DNA from: Limnoperna fortunei
Lineage: Eukaryota > Mollusca > Bivalvia > Mytilida > Modiolidae
Reading direction: 5' to 3'
Assembly: GCA_944474755.1 (NCBI GenBank)
Contig: OX104117.1
Span: 64,657,522-64,721,521 of the forward strand
DNA length: 64,000 nt
The position numbers and the translations under genes were made by a program. Below, in pieces: positions 49,018 through 60,530 of this stretch (position 1 is the stretch's first letter; each line of letters begins with the position of its first letter). The notes below the pieces were generated by a model, which saw only the letters and a list, made by a program, of their open reading frames with translations, made no database searches and had not been told where the DNA came from.

Positions 49018-49914
49018 GGTACCCCCGTCCACCCCCTCATATTGGGTATGTAGATAATATTAAGGCGTTGTGTTGCATGGTATTCTGCGGGCCCACAGAG
49101 ATGGATACCATCTAGTGACTGCCATATATCAGACAATTTAAGAAAATCGGACAGGCCAATTTAAGAAGCGCACGTATTAACTTTGAAACCGTTCCCCAAT
49201 GCAATAAACGCAATAGTAAATAAAACCCATGGTACTACCACTAACAATGCTTGGAACATGGTATGGACCATACAAACTGATATGGAGCCCACCTTTGGCT
49301 CGTTTCTGGTCCATACCACGACCCTTGGGCAGACCAAATTTCGCGCTATTTCTGTCATTATATTGTGTTAATAACGTATCCTAACCCTGCGTAAGCTATT
49401 TAATGGTGTTTTAGACACTGGAATAGTAAACTTGACACTCGGTATTATATAACTAGTTTACCGGAAAAAATACGATAATCAGATCCCTTACAATTGCAGA
49501 TCTTTTACGCTCATTATTTGTCTAAGTAAGCTTCAGTGTTTGGTTGACTGATGTTTCTAGTGAATTAAGTTTGAGTTTGTTTATCTAATGAGTCTTGATT
49601 AGAGAAACGGATGTCAGGCATAGTAAATTTTTCATTACCTTGGCATCTTTGATGGCATTTTATTTTCAACCTCTGGATCGATGCCTCTGCTGGTGGACTG
49701 TTGGTTCCCGATTGTATACCAGCCCAGAAGTCACAGTTCGACGCTGACAAAAATATCTTTGATTTTTTATGTGATCTAAAAATTGTCTACATTTACAGCC
49801 CTGAAATTTCGAAAAGGATTTAAATTCTTAAGTTTTCTTTCGCAAGGTATAGATGGCCTCTAGGTCATTTGGAATTTATTTTTTTTAGGATTTGAGTGCC
49901 ACTGATGAGTCTTG
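49018..49914. other. Unique DNA with a small hairpin
   Basis: TGGTATGGACCA (about 49258) pairs with TGGTCCATACCA (about 49306). Nothing else is supported. Confidence 0.4.
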
Positions 49915-49925
49915 ATTACATAAGA

Positions 49926-50280
49926 GTAAAAATTTATAATATTATTTATAATATTCATAATAACATTAAATCGTTTGTCGATGAGAGCTCAGACTCTGTC
50001 TGTAGAAGTTCGCCAGGGAGAGACTTTGTCGCAATTTCTCCTTTCTATTTTCTTGAACGACTTAGAAGAATACTTCAAGCAGATGGACATCCTCTTGATT
50101 TTGCATCTACAAAATGCTAGGATACTCTGCAGATCTAATTGGTGATCTTGTACTCAAAAGATACTGTATTAACTGCAGAATCATTAGACTATGCGTAGAG
50201 AGTTCGAGACTGCAACACGTATAAACTATCGGTAAATACAGGCAAAATCAACGCCATGATATTTTGCAAGCAAATACATG
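49926..50280 (+). pseudogene. Reverse-transcriptase fragment of an I/Nimb-type LINE
   Basis: One frame gives KIYNIIYNIHNNIKSFV. After a one-base shift near 50005 the next gives VRQGETLSQFLLSIFLNDLE, which is RT motif 4 with its usual VRQG start. Further on, DTVLTAES and CNTYKLSVNTGKINAMIFCK match the region of the catalytic ADD motif; here the first part has decayed to KDTVL. The fragment is truncated at both ends, contains stops, and is inactive. Confidence 0.75.
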
Positions 50281-50856
50281 CAGAGATTGTCGCAATTCAA
50301 ATTAAATGACGCAAAAATATGTCGAATGTTATACTTACTTATTATTACGTAATGGTGTCTGTATTGGCCTAGTTATTGGTCCAAACTTGCTGTATTGGTC
50401 CGAGGCACAGCCTCAGTACTAAAAATAGTACTCCTAATTTCGTTGTATATGGTAAATTCCTACTAGAATAGATATAAAACGATTTTATTCTCGGCTTATG
50501 AAAAATTCAAAGTAATTGAAACTTATGCATGGTTGACATCAAAGTTGTGTATGTCAATTTAAGTGGACACTCGTTTGATTCACATTGGCAAAGCTGTATC
50601 TCCATTACTCAACTTTTCAGATATTTCTCTTTACATAAATATATTTTAAAGAAAATTCTTCTAAACCATGCAGTTCATTCACAAATGTCATAGCGTAATT
50701 TTTCTTCGACAGGGGATTATATTGAATTTGAACAATATTTGTTTAGACTACTCAATAAGTTGGTTTACACAAATTTCTCATAGAGAATGGTCGCTGGCAA
50801 ATTTACCAAAGAGGAAAGAGTTTATACAATGAAGGATTAATAGGTTTAGTTTAGTT
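50281..50856. other. Unique DNA
   Basis: No gene or repeat is recognised. Confidence 0.4.
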
Positions 50857-51119
50857 TAGTTTGAATGATGTTTAACGCCATTTTCAGCAATTTTTCTGCC
50901 ATATTATGGCGTCCAGTTTTTATTGGGGGAGGAAGCCGGAGTACCCGGAGTACCCGGAGAGAACCCCCGACCTGCGGTAGGAAAACTGGCAATCCTTGTC
51001 AATTAAGATTGAAGTACACCGTGCCTGCAGTGAGAATCGAACCCGCAATCTCAGTGTTGACAGACCACGTGATCAATAGTAAACGAACTACCTTGACCAC
51101 TCGGCCACCGAGGCCCCTT
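50857..51119 (-). mobile_element. Nearly full-length SINE, reverse orientation
   Basis: Runs from the tail GATGTTTAACGCCATTTTCA to the reversed A box CCACTCGGCCACCGAGGCCC. It carries a tandem duplication of the 9-bp unit GGAGTACCC in the body. The reversed B box GAGAATCGAACCC is intact. Confidence 0.88.
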
Positions 51120-52569
51120 TGCCGAATTGTATATCTTGTGCACCTTACGTTACATATACTTTCTGTCCAAGTGAATAAATCAGAGAAATCGAGGTTGCAT
51201 TCCAGCATAAACACGTACTTGTGATCTTTGGGAGTGTTCAAGCTCGCAATGTACCTGTTGCATCACCGAAACCTCAAGCACTACCTGTCAAGAGTTATAA
51301 AACTAACCAAGGTACATCTTATCATCGGGTTAAAACAGTCGCCATAACTGAAGTACATTGACCTAAACATTAGCGGCTGAGCTAAAGCCAAGACTGGATA
51401 TGAGAATTAGTTCTTGAAATTGTTAAGCAAGCTAGTGCGAGCTGTACGTCTTCATCCAAAATTCGGTCGATACTCCCTCAAAGACGTCCACGTTCAAGTT
51501 TGATAAACCAATCTACGTGAAAGTTCAGAATCTTTTTTTAAAAAAGCAATGTACAACTTCCACAACAACTTCATGCAGAAGACAACGAATCGCTTGTCCA
51601 GGGCAAGTTAAACACCTCCAGGTACCGAGTTTGTTTGCATCCACCAAGGATCCAGGACAGGTGTTTACCAACACTACAGCTTTGTAAATAAAAACAATAC
51701 CATTAAGAGAGATTTCACGTTTCACGAATACAAACGATACCTGGAAACACATCAGGTAATACATAAGCCTAAGAACATATTCGAAGTATTCTGCAAAGTT
51801 TAAACATCTAAAGTTAAACAATCAGCGATATACCTCAAATATTACAAGCGGATTTAAAGTATGTCATTAAAAACAGAGAGCAGAGCTATCCAATGTTATA
51901 TTGCGAAAAATCAAGACGTTATTTGAATGAGGATAGACAGGTTTTCTCTCCTAGACACGGGAATTTGTTTTTCACCTCATTTTCTCCAAAGGGTGAAACA
52001 GTGCGCTTACATAACCATTCCTCAAGGAAGCGGTTTACACGCCGATTTTATAAAAGGATCGCTCGAAAGAAACTTAGATCATCGAGCCTTTTACGTCTAC
52101 GGTTAGAGTTTGATGCCAAGATAAGTGAAAACAAAATAACAAATCGGCTAACAGCTATTTTCTTGATCAGCCTCCATTGGTACATGGCATTTTTTCGGGC
52201 CTGTTGCGCCATCTTGATGTTTATCTAGATATCGACGCGAAGAGTGATTTAGGACTGGTTGAGTGATTTAGGACTGACATCCACGGTCTTCGGGTCTGAT
52301 CTTTACATCAGACACGGAGGTAACAATGTGTGAAAGCTTTCAGTAACGGTTTGTATCTCTCCGTGTCGTTGGGAACATGTTTTCTTCTGCATTTTAATTG
52401 CAAAATACCAGCACACTCAGCTGTAGCTGGAATTGACGCCGTCGGTTGTATTCCCTTGCGTTCATAATACTATCAAAACGCATCGGCAAGAAATAAAGAA
52501 GTGAAAACACCGTAAACCTAGCCAGAACATGTCGACCCAAGACCTATACTACATGAAAAATAAGAAGAA
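51120..52569. other. Unique DNA, possible unrecognised element
   Basis: An open frame of 111 codons at 51893-52228 (+) is rich in Arg/Ser and matches no family I recognise. The stretch TCTGATCTTTACATCAGA near 52297 is a small palindrome. No splice or transposon signature was found. Confidence 0.35.
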
Positions 52570-53000
52570 TTTTGTTTCAATTCGTTATCTCGAAAAAAAC
52601 GATATTGATATATCGTGATCTCGATATTTAGATATTGTTATATCGTGATAACGGTAAAACAAGCGTATCGTTATCTCGAGAAAACGATATTGCTATATCG
52701 TGATCTCGATAGAACAAGTGTATCGTTATTTCGAGAAAACGATATTGTTATATCGTGATCTCGATAGAACAAGTGTATCGTTATTTCGAGAAAACGATAT
52801 TGCTATATCGTGATCTCGATAGCATAAGTGTATCGTTAATTCGAGAAAACGATATTGTTATATCGTGATCTCGATAGAAAAAGTGTATCGTTGTCTCGAG
52901 AAAACGATATTGCTATATCGTGATCTCGATAGAACAAGTATATCGTTGTCTCGAGAAAACGATATTGCTATATCGTGATCTCGCTATTAAGATATTGTTT
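52570..53000. repeat. 55-bp minisatellite with internal dyads
   Basis: Seven to eight copies with exact 55-bp spacing (units start at 52681, 52736, 52791, 52846, 52901 and 52956). The core is AAAACGATATTG.TATATCGT then GATCTCGATAGAAC. Each unit holds self-complementary ATATCG/CGATAT and TCTCGAGA motifs. Confidence 0.92.
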
Positions 53001-53263
53001 TCTCACTAATGAGACAGCTTGGTACCTATTTTTAGCCGGTTGAGATATCCTTATCTATCTCAACCCGTGGGTGAGATAAGAATTTCACGCTCCTGTTCCC
53101 GTAAAAATGTATTGTGACGTCAACTGTCGGTTCAGCAATAAAAATGATAAAATATTTGCTTTAGTTGTTTTGATTTACTATGCCTTTTTAAATATTAACA
53201 TGAAAACAACATATCTGAGCTTCCATGACCCAATTTATGCCATAATATGATAGCGGTAAACAT
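52995..53263 (+). repeat. 265-bp direct repeat, left copy
   Basis: From GTTTTCTCACTAATGAGACA to CCATAATATGATAGCGGT. The same sequence with minor changes lies at 54440-54706. The left copy continues past GATAGCGGT into AAACATCAAAAC; the right copy is interrupted there by the LINE. Confidence 0.9.
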
Positions 53264-53395
53264 CAAAACAAACACGGTGACGCAACAAGTGTACACTAGA
53301 GATTACGTTCAGGGTAGATAACTCTATTTGTTGACATCTTTCGATAGAACAGAACCGGAATTTTTTTAACGAATTAGTGAGAAATAGACTCAAAC

Positions 53396-53535
53396 ACCAG
53401 TGGTTGGGCAAGACGGGAAAATCTCAGACACCCGCGTGAAAGATTTCCTTTGGTCTCCAACTCGGCAGAGCCTCGTTGGAGACCAGAAATCTTTTCACTT
53501 GGGTGTCTGAGATTTTCCCGTCTTGCTCTCCCACC
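53396..53535. repeat. Large hairpin, ~60-bp arms
   Basis: CAAGACGGGAAAATCTCAGA on the left pairs with TCTGAGATTTTCCCGTCTTG on the right. The arms continue through GAAAGATTTC and GGTCTCCAAC/GTTGGAGACC around a short loop. Confidence 0.88.
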
Positions 53536-53552
53536 GGTGTAAGATCCTATAT

Positions 53553-53830
53553 ATCTCGATAGAACAGTATCGTTTTCTCGAGATAACGATACACTTGTTT
53601 TATCGAGATCACGATATAACAATATCGTTTTCTGTAGATAACAGTATCGTTTTCTCGAGATAACGATATCTTTATATCGAAATCACGATTTAACAATGTC
53701 GTTTTCTCGAAATAACGATAGTTTTATCGATATCTCTATACAACAATTTTGTTTAATCGAGATAACAAATTAAATTTTTTTTATCTTGATCTCGATATAA
53801 ATATATTGTTATATCGTGATCTCGATATAA
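53553..53830. repeat. Inverted, decayed copies of the 55-bp array
   Basis: TATCGTTTTCTCGAGATAAC and ACTTGTTTTATCGAGATCAC are reverse complements of the 52570-53000 units, with variable spacing. The two arrays face each other across the 53396-53535 hairpin. Confidence 0.8.
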
Positions 53831-53832
53831 AG

Positions 53833-53985
53833 ATTATACAATTATAGCTTTGGTATGAGGTCGATACGAGAATATATCGACCAAACAGATTTGCATATCG
53901 ACCGAGGACGCAGTCCGAGGTCGATATTCATCTGTTGGTCGATATATTCTCGTATTAACCGAATCTTAAGCTATAATTGTTATAT
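53833..53985. repeat. Large hairpin, ~65-bp arms
   Basis: ACAATTATAGCTTTGG, CGAGAATATATCGACC and CATATCGACCGAGGAC on the left pair with their complements ending in TTAAGCTATAATTGT on the right. Confidence 0.85.
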
Positions 53986-54439
53986 TATTAATATCACCTA
54001 TTGTCATGAATGTTGAACAATATTTCCTTTTTTGTGTGCACACCATTTGTATGACAGATTTTTAAAATTAAATATGATTACGAGTCTACCCACATAATAA
54101 ATGTATAATTGTTCTATGACAAGTAATACACATCACAAAATACAACAGACCCCTCTTTCTACATAAAATTTACCAAAATAGAACCAAACTGTTAACCATA
54201 TAATAAACATGTTGAATAAATGTGATATACCAATTTAACTTTTGGAATTTTTGAAATCTATTTTTAGTAACGTGCTGTATAAGTATGCAGCATAACAAAA
54301 TATCGTTGGAAAATTCTATTTTTAGGTATATTATATGTGCCCAAAGAAATACAAAATGACCACGTGATATCGCTAGACAAATCAACATAAAGAAAATATC
54401 TAATATTAATAATATATTGTTATATCGTGATCTCGATAG

Positions 54440-54706
54440 AATGATATTGTTTTCTCACTAATGAGACAGCGAGGTACCTATTTTTAGCCGGTTGAGATAT
54501 CCTTATCTGAACCCGTGGGTGAGATATAAGAATTTCACGCTCCTTTTCCCGTAAAAATGTATTGTGACGTCAACTGTCGGTTCACGGAGAAAAATCATAA
54601 ATATATGCTTTAGTTGTGTTGGTTTACTAGGCCTCTTTAAATATTAACATTAAAACAACATATCTGAGCTTCCATGAACCAATTTATGTCGCAATCTGAT
54701 AGCGGT
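54440..54706 (+). repeat. 265-bp direct repeat, right copy
   Basis: Matches 52995-53263 up to GATAGCGGT, then switches to LINE sequence. This defines the 5' junction of the LINE at 54706/54707. Confidence 0.9.
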
Positions 54707-55320
54707 TACAGAAAATTTTTATTAGTCTGTTTATATCGTCCACCTAATTCCAGAGTTGCCTCTTGGGATCATATTGATAACCTTTTAGATAATTGCACAA
54801 ATACAGATTTTAATACTATCATTGTCACAGGCGATATTAATGTTGATCTTCTTACTATTAATAATAATCACAAATTTTCAAGACTCTGTGAAAGACTTGG
54901 TTTTGTAAATATGATCACAGAACCTTCCCGTATTACACAAAATTCCTCCACACTTATTGATCCAATTTTATCTAGCAATCCAAATATTGTGAGAAATAGT
55001 TATGTTCTATCAAATTTTTGTAGTGATCACTGTCCAACAGTAATTGAAATTGACTTTACTACCCCTCGTGAGAAGTCATATACTAAGGAAATTTGGGACT
55101 ATAATAGAGCTGATTTTAATGCAATTAAACAGCATCTGCAAGATATCGACTGGCATTTAAGATTTGAAAATACTAATGATGTTAACATGATTAATGACAA
55201 TATCAATGGGGAAATTGCCTATGCTATGAATAGTTTTATTCCTAAAAAGATGGTTCGAATCAGACCAAAAGACAAGCTTTGGATAAATAATAATATTAAA
55301 AAAAAATATGAGAAAAAGAA
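54707..55320 (+). pseudogene. LINE endonuclease (C-terminal part)
   Basis: The frame starts inside the domain: LLVCLYRPPNS, VTGDINVDL, SRITQNSSTLID and SDHCPTVIEI. These are the late motifs of an AP-type endonuclease, including the catalytic SDH. The N-terminal half is missing. The ATG at 54674 lies in the host repeat, not the element. The frame is lost at a nine-A run near 55302-55310. Confidence 0.85.
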
Positions 55321-56285
55321 ATCGTCTTCATAAAATAGCAATAACTCGTAATCTTGCAGATGACTGGGAAAAATTTAGAAATATCAGAAATGATATTATT
55401 AATATGATCCGAGAGGCCAAAAAAGCATATATTGTCAACCTTCAAAATTCTCTTATTGATAAATCTATCCCACCTGGTAAATGGTGGAGAATTGCAAAAG
55501 GCATCACAAAATTTAAGAATAAACATGAGAATAAAAGTCCAATTAGGTCAAATGGTGATATTTTCTTTCATCCTATTGACAAAGCATGTGCTATTAATAA
55601 CTATTTTTCATTTGTATCAACTCTGGAGACAGAACCTGATCTCCCAGATGTCCTGCCACCTGCACCATGCGAACTCTCAGATATAACTATATGTGAACAA
55701 GATGTCATTGATCAATTTCAGGTTCTTAATACTTCAAAACCTGGTGGGTCAGATAATCTCCCCCCCCCCCCAAATTTCTCAAGGCAATTTTTCCAGTCCC
55801 TTGTCACACCTATCACAATTCTGTTTAGTAAAAGTATACACAATGGTGTAGTGCCAAGAGACTGGAAATTGGCTAATGTTACTGCTATTTATAAAGGGAA
55901 AGGAGGAAGTGATATTGCTTCTAACTACAGACCGATCTCGGTAACTAATTGTTTTGGTAAGATGCTTGAAAAAATAATATTTAAACAACTCCATAATTAT
56001 CTTTTAAGAAACAAAATCCTTACAGATGATCAATCAGGTTTTCGACACAAGGACTCGACTGTAAATCAATTGTTAATTATTTATGATTTTATCATGAAGA
56101 ACTTAGATATTGGTAAAGATGTTAGATTTATATTTTGTGATGTCTCCAAGGCATTTGATCGCGTATGGCATAAGGGGTTACTATATAAACTGCGTAAATA
56201 TGGAATTAAGGGGAACTTATTGAATTGGTTTGCAAACTATCTTTCTGATCGAAATCAGGGAGTCTGCATGGATGGCTATTACTAA
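55308..56285 (+). pseudogene. LINE linker and first half of the reverse transcriptase
   Basis: Contains VPRDWKLANVTAIYKGKG, NYRPISVTN, DQSGFRHKDST and SKAFDRVWHKGL, the latter with the first catalytic Asp (56157-56159). An 11-C run near 55760 inserts prolines after GGSDNL but keeps the frame. The frame ends at TAA 56283-56285. Confidence 0.88.
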
Positions 56286-57249
56286 AACTTGGAAATCTAT
56301 TAATGCTGGTGTCCCACAAGGATCAATACTTGGTCCGTATTTGTTTCTTCTGTTTGTCAATGACATAGTTGACGTGGTTTCTAATAAAATCAAACTATTT
56401 GCTGATGATACTTCATTATACTGTGTTGTTGACGATCAGAAAGCAGCTACGGAATCTTTACAATCAGACTTGGATAGTCTCCATAAATGTGCCACCGACT
56501 GGGGCATAACCTTTAACGCCAGTCAAACAAAATCCATGTTATTCACTAGAAAACATGAAGAAAATATTCCAATTTTGTATTTAAATGATATTGCCTTGGA
56601 GAACACAAATATTCATAAGCATCTTGGTCTAAACTTTAATCAACATGGATCTTGGAAAGACCATATAAATGAAATATATACAAAAGCCTGTGCCAGGCTA
56701 AATATCTTGCGCATGCTCAAATATAATATTGATAGAAACTCTTTAGAAAAATTGTACATTGCCTTTATTAGACCTATCCTTGAGTATGGAAATGTTATCT
56801 TTGACAATTGTACTCAGGAGGAGTCTAACCTATTAGAGTCTGTACAATATGATGCTGCCAGAATAATTACTGGTATGCGTCGAGGCACTCCAAAATTTAA
56901 GTTATATAAAGAACTTGGGTGGGATTCTCTGCAAAATAGGCGAAAAAACCAAAAACTGATTTTTATCTTTAAGGCTTTACATGGATATCTCCCATCTTAC
57001 ATTTCTGATCTCGTACTTTCCCAAATCAATATAAATGAGAATTATAATATCAGAAAGCCTAGATATTTTGATCTACCACATGCCCGTACAATCTCTTATC
57101 AAAAAAGCTTCTTCCCGGATACCCTAGATATGTGGAATAAACTGGATATAGGTATACAAAGTATCACCTCTCTGTCCGAATTCATGAATAAATTGAATAA
57201 TGAGATAGAGATCGAAGCCCCCTTGTCATTATTCCCTTGGCCCACGTAA
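56230..57249 (+). pseudogene. LINE reverse transcriptase second half and thumb
   Basis: After a shift near 56280 the frame gives NAGVPQGSILGPYLFLLFVN and the catalytic FADDTSLY (56398-56421), then a typical thumb and C-terminal region with FIRPILEYGN and ARIITGMRRGT. The real junction is near 56280, so the first ~50 bp of this open frame are not coding. The frame ends prematurely at 57249. Confidence 0.88.
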
Positions 57250-57556
57250 ACTTAATATAGTATATTGTCAACTGCGGAACCATGTTAGCAACTTAAACCA
57301 ACACCTTTACCAATCACATTTATCTGAGAGTCCGTTTTGTGCATGTGGTGACATTGAGGATCACTTTCATTATTTATATGTATGTCCCCTCTATGACAAC
57401 CCCCGAAGACTGTTATTTAACCGTCTTAGAAATTTTGAACCAATACTAAATGTAAATGTTTTACTACATGGTTCATTAGAACTGTCTCCAGAGGAAAATG
57501 CTGAGATAACAAATACTGTCCTTGAATATATTAATAGTACACACAGATTTCAATAA
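57236..57556 (+). pseudogene. LINE C-terminal Cys/His segment
   Basis: A third frame, entered near 57235, reads GPRKLNIVYCQL, then CACGDIEDHFHYLYVCPLY, a C-x-C...H...C zinc-binding-like motif common at the C-terminus of molluscan LINE ORF2 proteins. It ends at TAA 57554-57556. Confidence 0.75.
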
Positions 57557-57734
57557 TATTATACATTTTACCTACAATTATATTGCCCAAACACATGCAT
57601 ATTTATATAAGAGTTAAAGATCCTAAATACTTGTACATGTACATGTATGTATACCTTGCTTTATTTGCAGTTATCAAGAATTGATGACATCTGTTCACCA
57701 ACCCATTGCTCCTATGTTATTTATATTATTAATG

Positions 57735-57894
57735 CAATCTAATTAAAATTAAATCTTTCACTTGCTCCCCCCTTTTTGTTATTGGTCGCTGCGTTGTAAG
57801 TAAATTAAATCTTTCACTTGCTCCCCCCTTTTTGTTATTGGTCGCTGCGTTGTAAGATCTAACGACATCCCATTACAGGTCACGTCAGGGGTCA
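57735..57894 (+). repeat. Left terminal inverted repeat with a 56-bp internal duplication
   Basis: Unit 57747-57802 is repeated at 57803-57858 (AAATCTTTCACTTGCTCCCC ... GGTCGCTGCGTTGTAAG). Without the extra copy the left repeat is about 104 bp, matching the 101-bp right repeat. Confidence 0.9.
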
Positions 57895-57994
57895 AAATTG
57901 TTAATTTTGATCGTCCAATCAAATTTCAGTTCGAGTTGAGTGATTCGACCAATCAAATACTGGTTTGCATATCACACTAGGCTTTACTGTCAAA

Positions 57995-59520
57995 ATGGCG
58001 ATGTCCGATGCATTTTGCGGTCTGAAAAGTTTTACAACTATTTTAGTACTCGAGAACTCAAAGAATGATGTTGGATTGTTTAGAGAAAGAAAAGGATTGC
58101 GTTGCCGTTCCTCCAAAAGCGTAAGGGAAATTCTTTCCACTTCAATTTGTATCATTTACATTCCAATGAAGAGAAAGATGAACAAATCGTCATCGCGCTA
58201 TGTTGGTCTGCTTTTTGATATTGCTTATGGATTCAAGTTATGGAATCAAGTAAACAGATGTTCAAAACTTAAAGGCAGCATAGAAAGGTCAGTACGTAAA
58301 TTAAATACGAAATATGAACTTTTTCACAATAAGGCACGAACAAGAAAAAAAGGGGGAGGGGAATTACATATGATAAACATACAACATGGTAAAATAGCAC
58401 TAGTATATACATGTAACTAACGTGGTTAGGAGATGATAGGGGGAATTAATATTAATCATTTGACAAAAACTACTGGTAGACATTAATTATTCATTGTACA
58501 TCCTGTTGCTCCAGTTTTAATCGTCATTCATGGCTTGGTTGACTGTCAGAAAAAATTGGTACATTGATCACCACTAATGAAACGCCATCTCATTTGTTAA
58601 AAAAAGTTGTGGATTTTATTTTTCTGAATACTGGCAAACATTTTTAAAAATTATTTGTCTGAGAGTGTGTGAAAATCAATACTATAAATAAAATAGATCT
58701 ATAGTTATTAAAGTCACTTAATACATGTATAAATTAACATGACCAACAATTTCATTTCAGATGGCTGAACATATCACAATATCAAAGAAGGATTTATAGA
58801 TATCATTTGTGCATCGCCGAGTCAAGTTGGTGACCCTGTATGGAGAAGCAATTTTCAAAAGTTCCAAGTTTCTGTTCAAATTAGATGAGTTTCACATGAT
58901 GCCAACTTGGTAAGTGGAATGTTTACATCTTGTTTTTTTTTTAATCTACTAGTAAAATGTATCTTGTAAATAAAAGTTTCAACTTGTATAGATCTTCATA
59001 AAGTGGATAGTTATTTATAAGTAACCTCACCTCATAGATGCATTCTTATATTCTGTATGAAAGTAATTAAAATGCAATATCATGAATTGAAAAAGCTTTG
59101 CTCAAAGAGTGCAGTGACATGCAGTTTAAAAAATTTTGCATTTTAATATTTATTCACAATACTCAATATGGTTTACATTTATGATGTGACCATTTTTAGA
59201 TAAATACATGTACCTTAATTTATAACAGCATAGGGACAACTTGTAAACTTGGTTCATTGGCTATGATTAAAGGTGCTCATCAATTTGTAACTTTCAATTA
59301 AAATTATTGAACCATTTCCTCTAAAGGTATGCAGTTGACTGAATAATAGGGAATAAAATTGATACACATAAAGAATTTCTACTTTACAGACTATTATATG
59401 AAATGTAAGTTCTTATTTTCTTATTAGAGGGAAGAAGATGATTATAGCTGGCTTTTCTGTTCTGGTCCAAAGAGCTACATGTACTACGCACAAATACTCA
59501 CAAAAGAGTTAAACAGTTGA
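57995..59520 (+). pseudogene. Candidate three-exon gene remnant inside the 5.9-kb element
   Basis: Possible exon 1 is 57995-58120, beginning AAAATGGCG just after two CCAAT boxes and ending at donor GTAAGG (42 codons, phase 0). Possible exon 2 is 58761-58909, with acceptor TTTCATTTCAG and donor GTAAGT. It opens in phase 0 but has a TAG at its 13th codon, then reads VHRRVKLVTLYGEAIFKSSK. Possible exon 3 starts at 59430, matches phase, reads EEDDYSWLFCSGPKSYMYY and stops after LNS. I recognise no family. It may be a captured host gene fragment, a decayed accessory gene or a non-coding transcript. Confidence 0.35.
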
Positions 59521-60022
59521 AAGGAAAAAAAATATCAGTATATTGAGATGTCAGTGTCATGACTTTAACTGTAGATGGATGACAGTACCTTAAAGAATGG
59601 TATTTTAAAAATCTATCATCTGTTGCACTTCAAAGTGGTATACATGTACCTATATTTTATACATGGACAATGTACAATGGACAGGAAGAAATTGGAATTC
59701 TTCAGTTGCTTTTATTTTATATTAAAATTATCATCTGCATCAACTGACTTTGAAATTAAAAAATATCCTGAAAAAAACTGTCGTATGATAGTTTTTTGAC
59801 AAACAATTTTATAAATGCAGTGTACATCTGAACTAAAGACCTTGGAATAAAATGAAAGTGGAATGCCTGCTAAATGCAGTTGCAAAGAATGCAACATATG
59901 ATGTTTCATCCGATTCTAATGTCGTATGCAGTCTGATGATGATAAATGAGAGTACAACTAGTCTGGCTATCAAGATGAAGAAAACAAATCTTCAGTATTA
60001 CTTGATGATGATGCAGATCAAT

Positions 60023-60028
60023 AATAAA
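60023..60028 (+). promoter_or_regulatory. Possible polyadenylation signal
   Basis: AATAAA about 500 bp after the candidate third exon and the only clear one before the SINE relics. Weak evidence on its own. Confidence 0.25.
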
Positions 60029-60242
60029 ATATAATTACTTGTATGGATTGTATATTGTTTACTACTATTCAGAAAATTTTTTCACTGATATGACAAAGTC
60101 CAGCAAAAACATTAAATAAACAAAGTATGAAACCATATACCAATTATTGGTACCAAGCAAACATTTTTCATCAAATACATGTAATTGTATGTACCTTTAT
60201 GATTATCAACTACCATACCAAATTTACTTATAGAAAAAAGTT

Positions 60243-60530
60243 TGTTTATTTGAAAGGTATTTAATGCCACTTTCAGCAATTTTTCAGTTATATAGTCACA
60301 TCCAGTTTTTTTGGTGGAGCAATCTGAAGTACCATGATGAAAACCCTGACCTTCTGTAGGAAGACTAGTAATTCTTGTAAATTGAGATTGGATTTGAGTG
60401 CACCCATAATAAGACTCAAACCCGCAACCCCAGTGTTAACAGTCATGTAACCAACTGGGATATAACGTCAGTTTCAACAAATTTTCAATTATATCAGTTT
60501 CCAGTTTTTATTGTCTTGCCTGTGGGGACT
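60243..60530 (-). mobile_element. Decayed SINE copies inside the 5.9-kb element
   Basis: TTTAATGCCACTTTCAGCAA, TCCAGTTTTTTTGGTGGAGC and AAACCCGCAACCCCAGTGTT match the reversed family (60243-60455). A second tail fragment, AACGTCAGTTTCAACAAATT, follows at about 60460-60530. Confidence 0.7.

Larger units (their letters stand above)
54707..57734 (+). mobile_element. 5'-truncated CR1/Jockey-group LINE
   Basis: Coding remnants run in the order endonuclease C-terminus, linker, reverse transcriptase, C-terminal Cys/His segment, then a 3' UTR from 57557. The 5' end is set by comparison with the uninterrupted repeat copy at 52995. Frame changes near 55305, 56280 and 57235 make it inactive. Its 3' UTR is cut at 57734 by the 5.9-kb element and may resume at 63641, where similar AT-rich DNA continues. 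Confidence 0.85.

Noticed and set aside
51893..52228. 111-codon Arg/Ser-rich frame
   Set aside because: No family resemblance and no transcript signals; length is within chance expectation for this window.
58121..58420. Continuation of the frame after the candidate donor at 58121
   Set aside because: It is longer without splicing, but the sequence becomes low-complexity and basic, and the GTAAGG donor with a phase-matched downstream exon fits better. Confidence is low either way.
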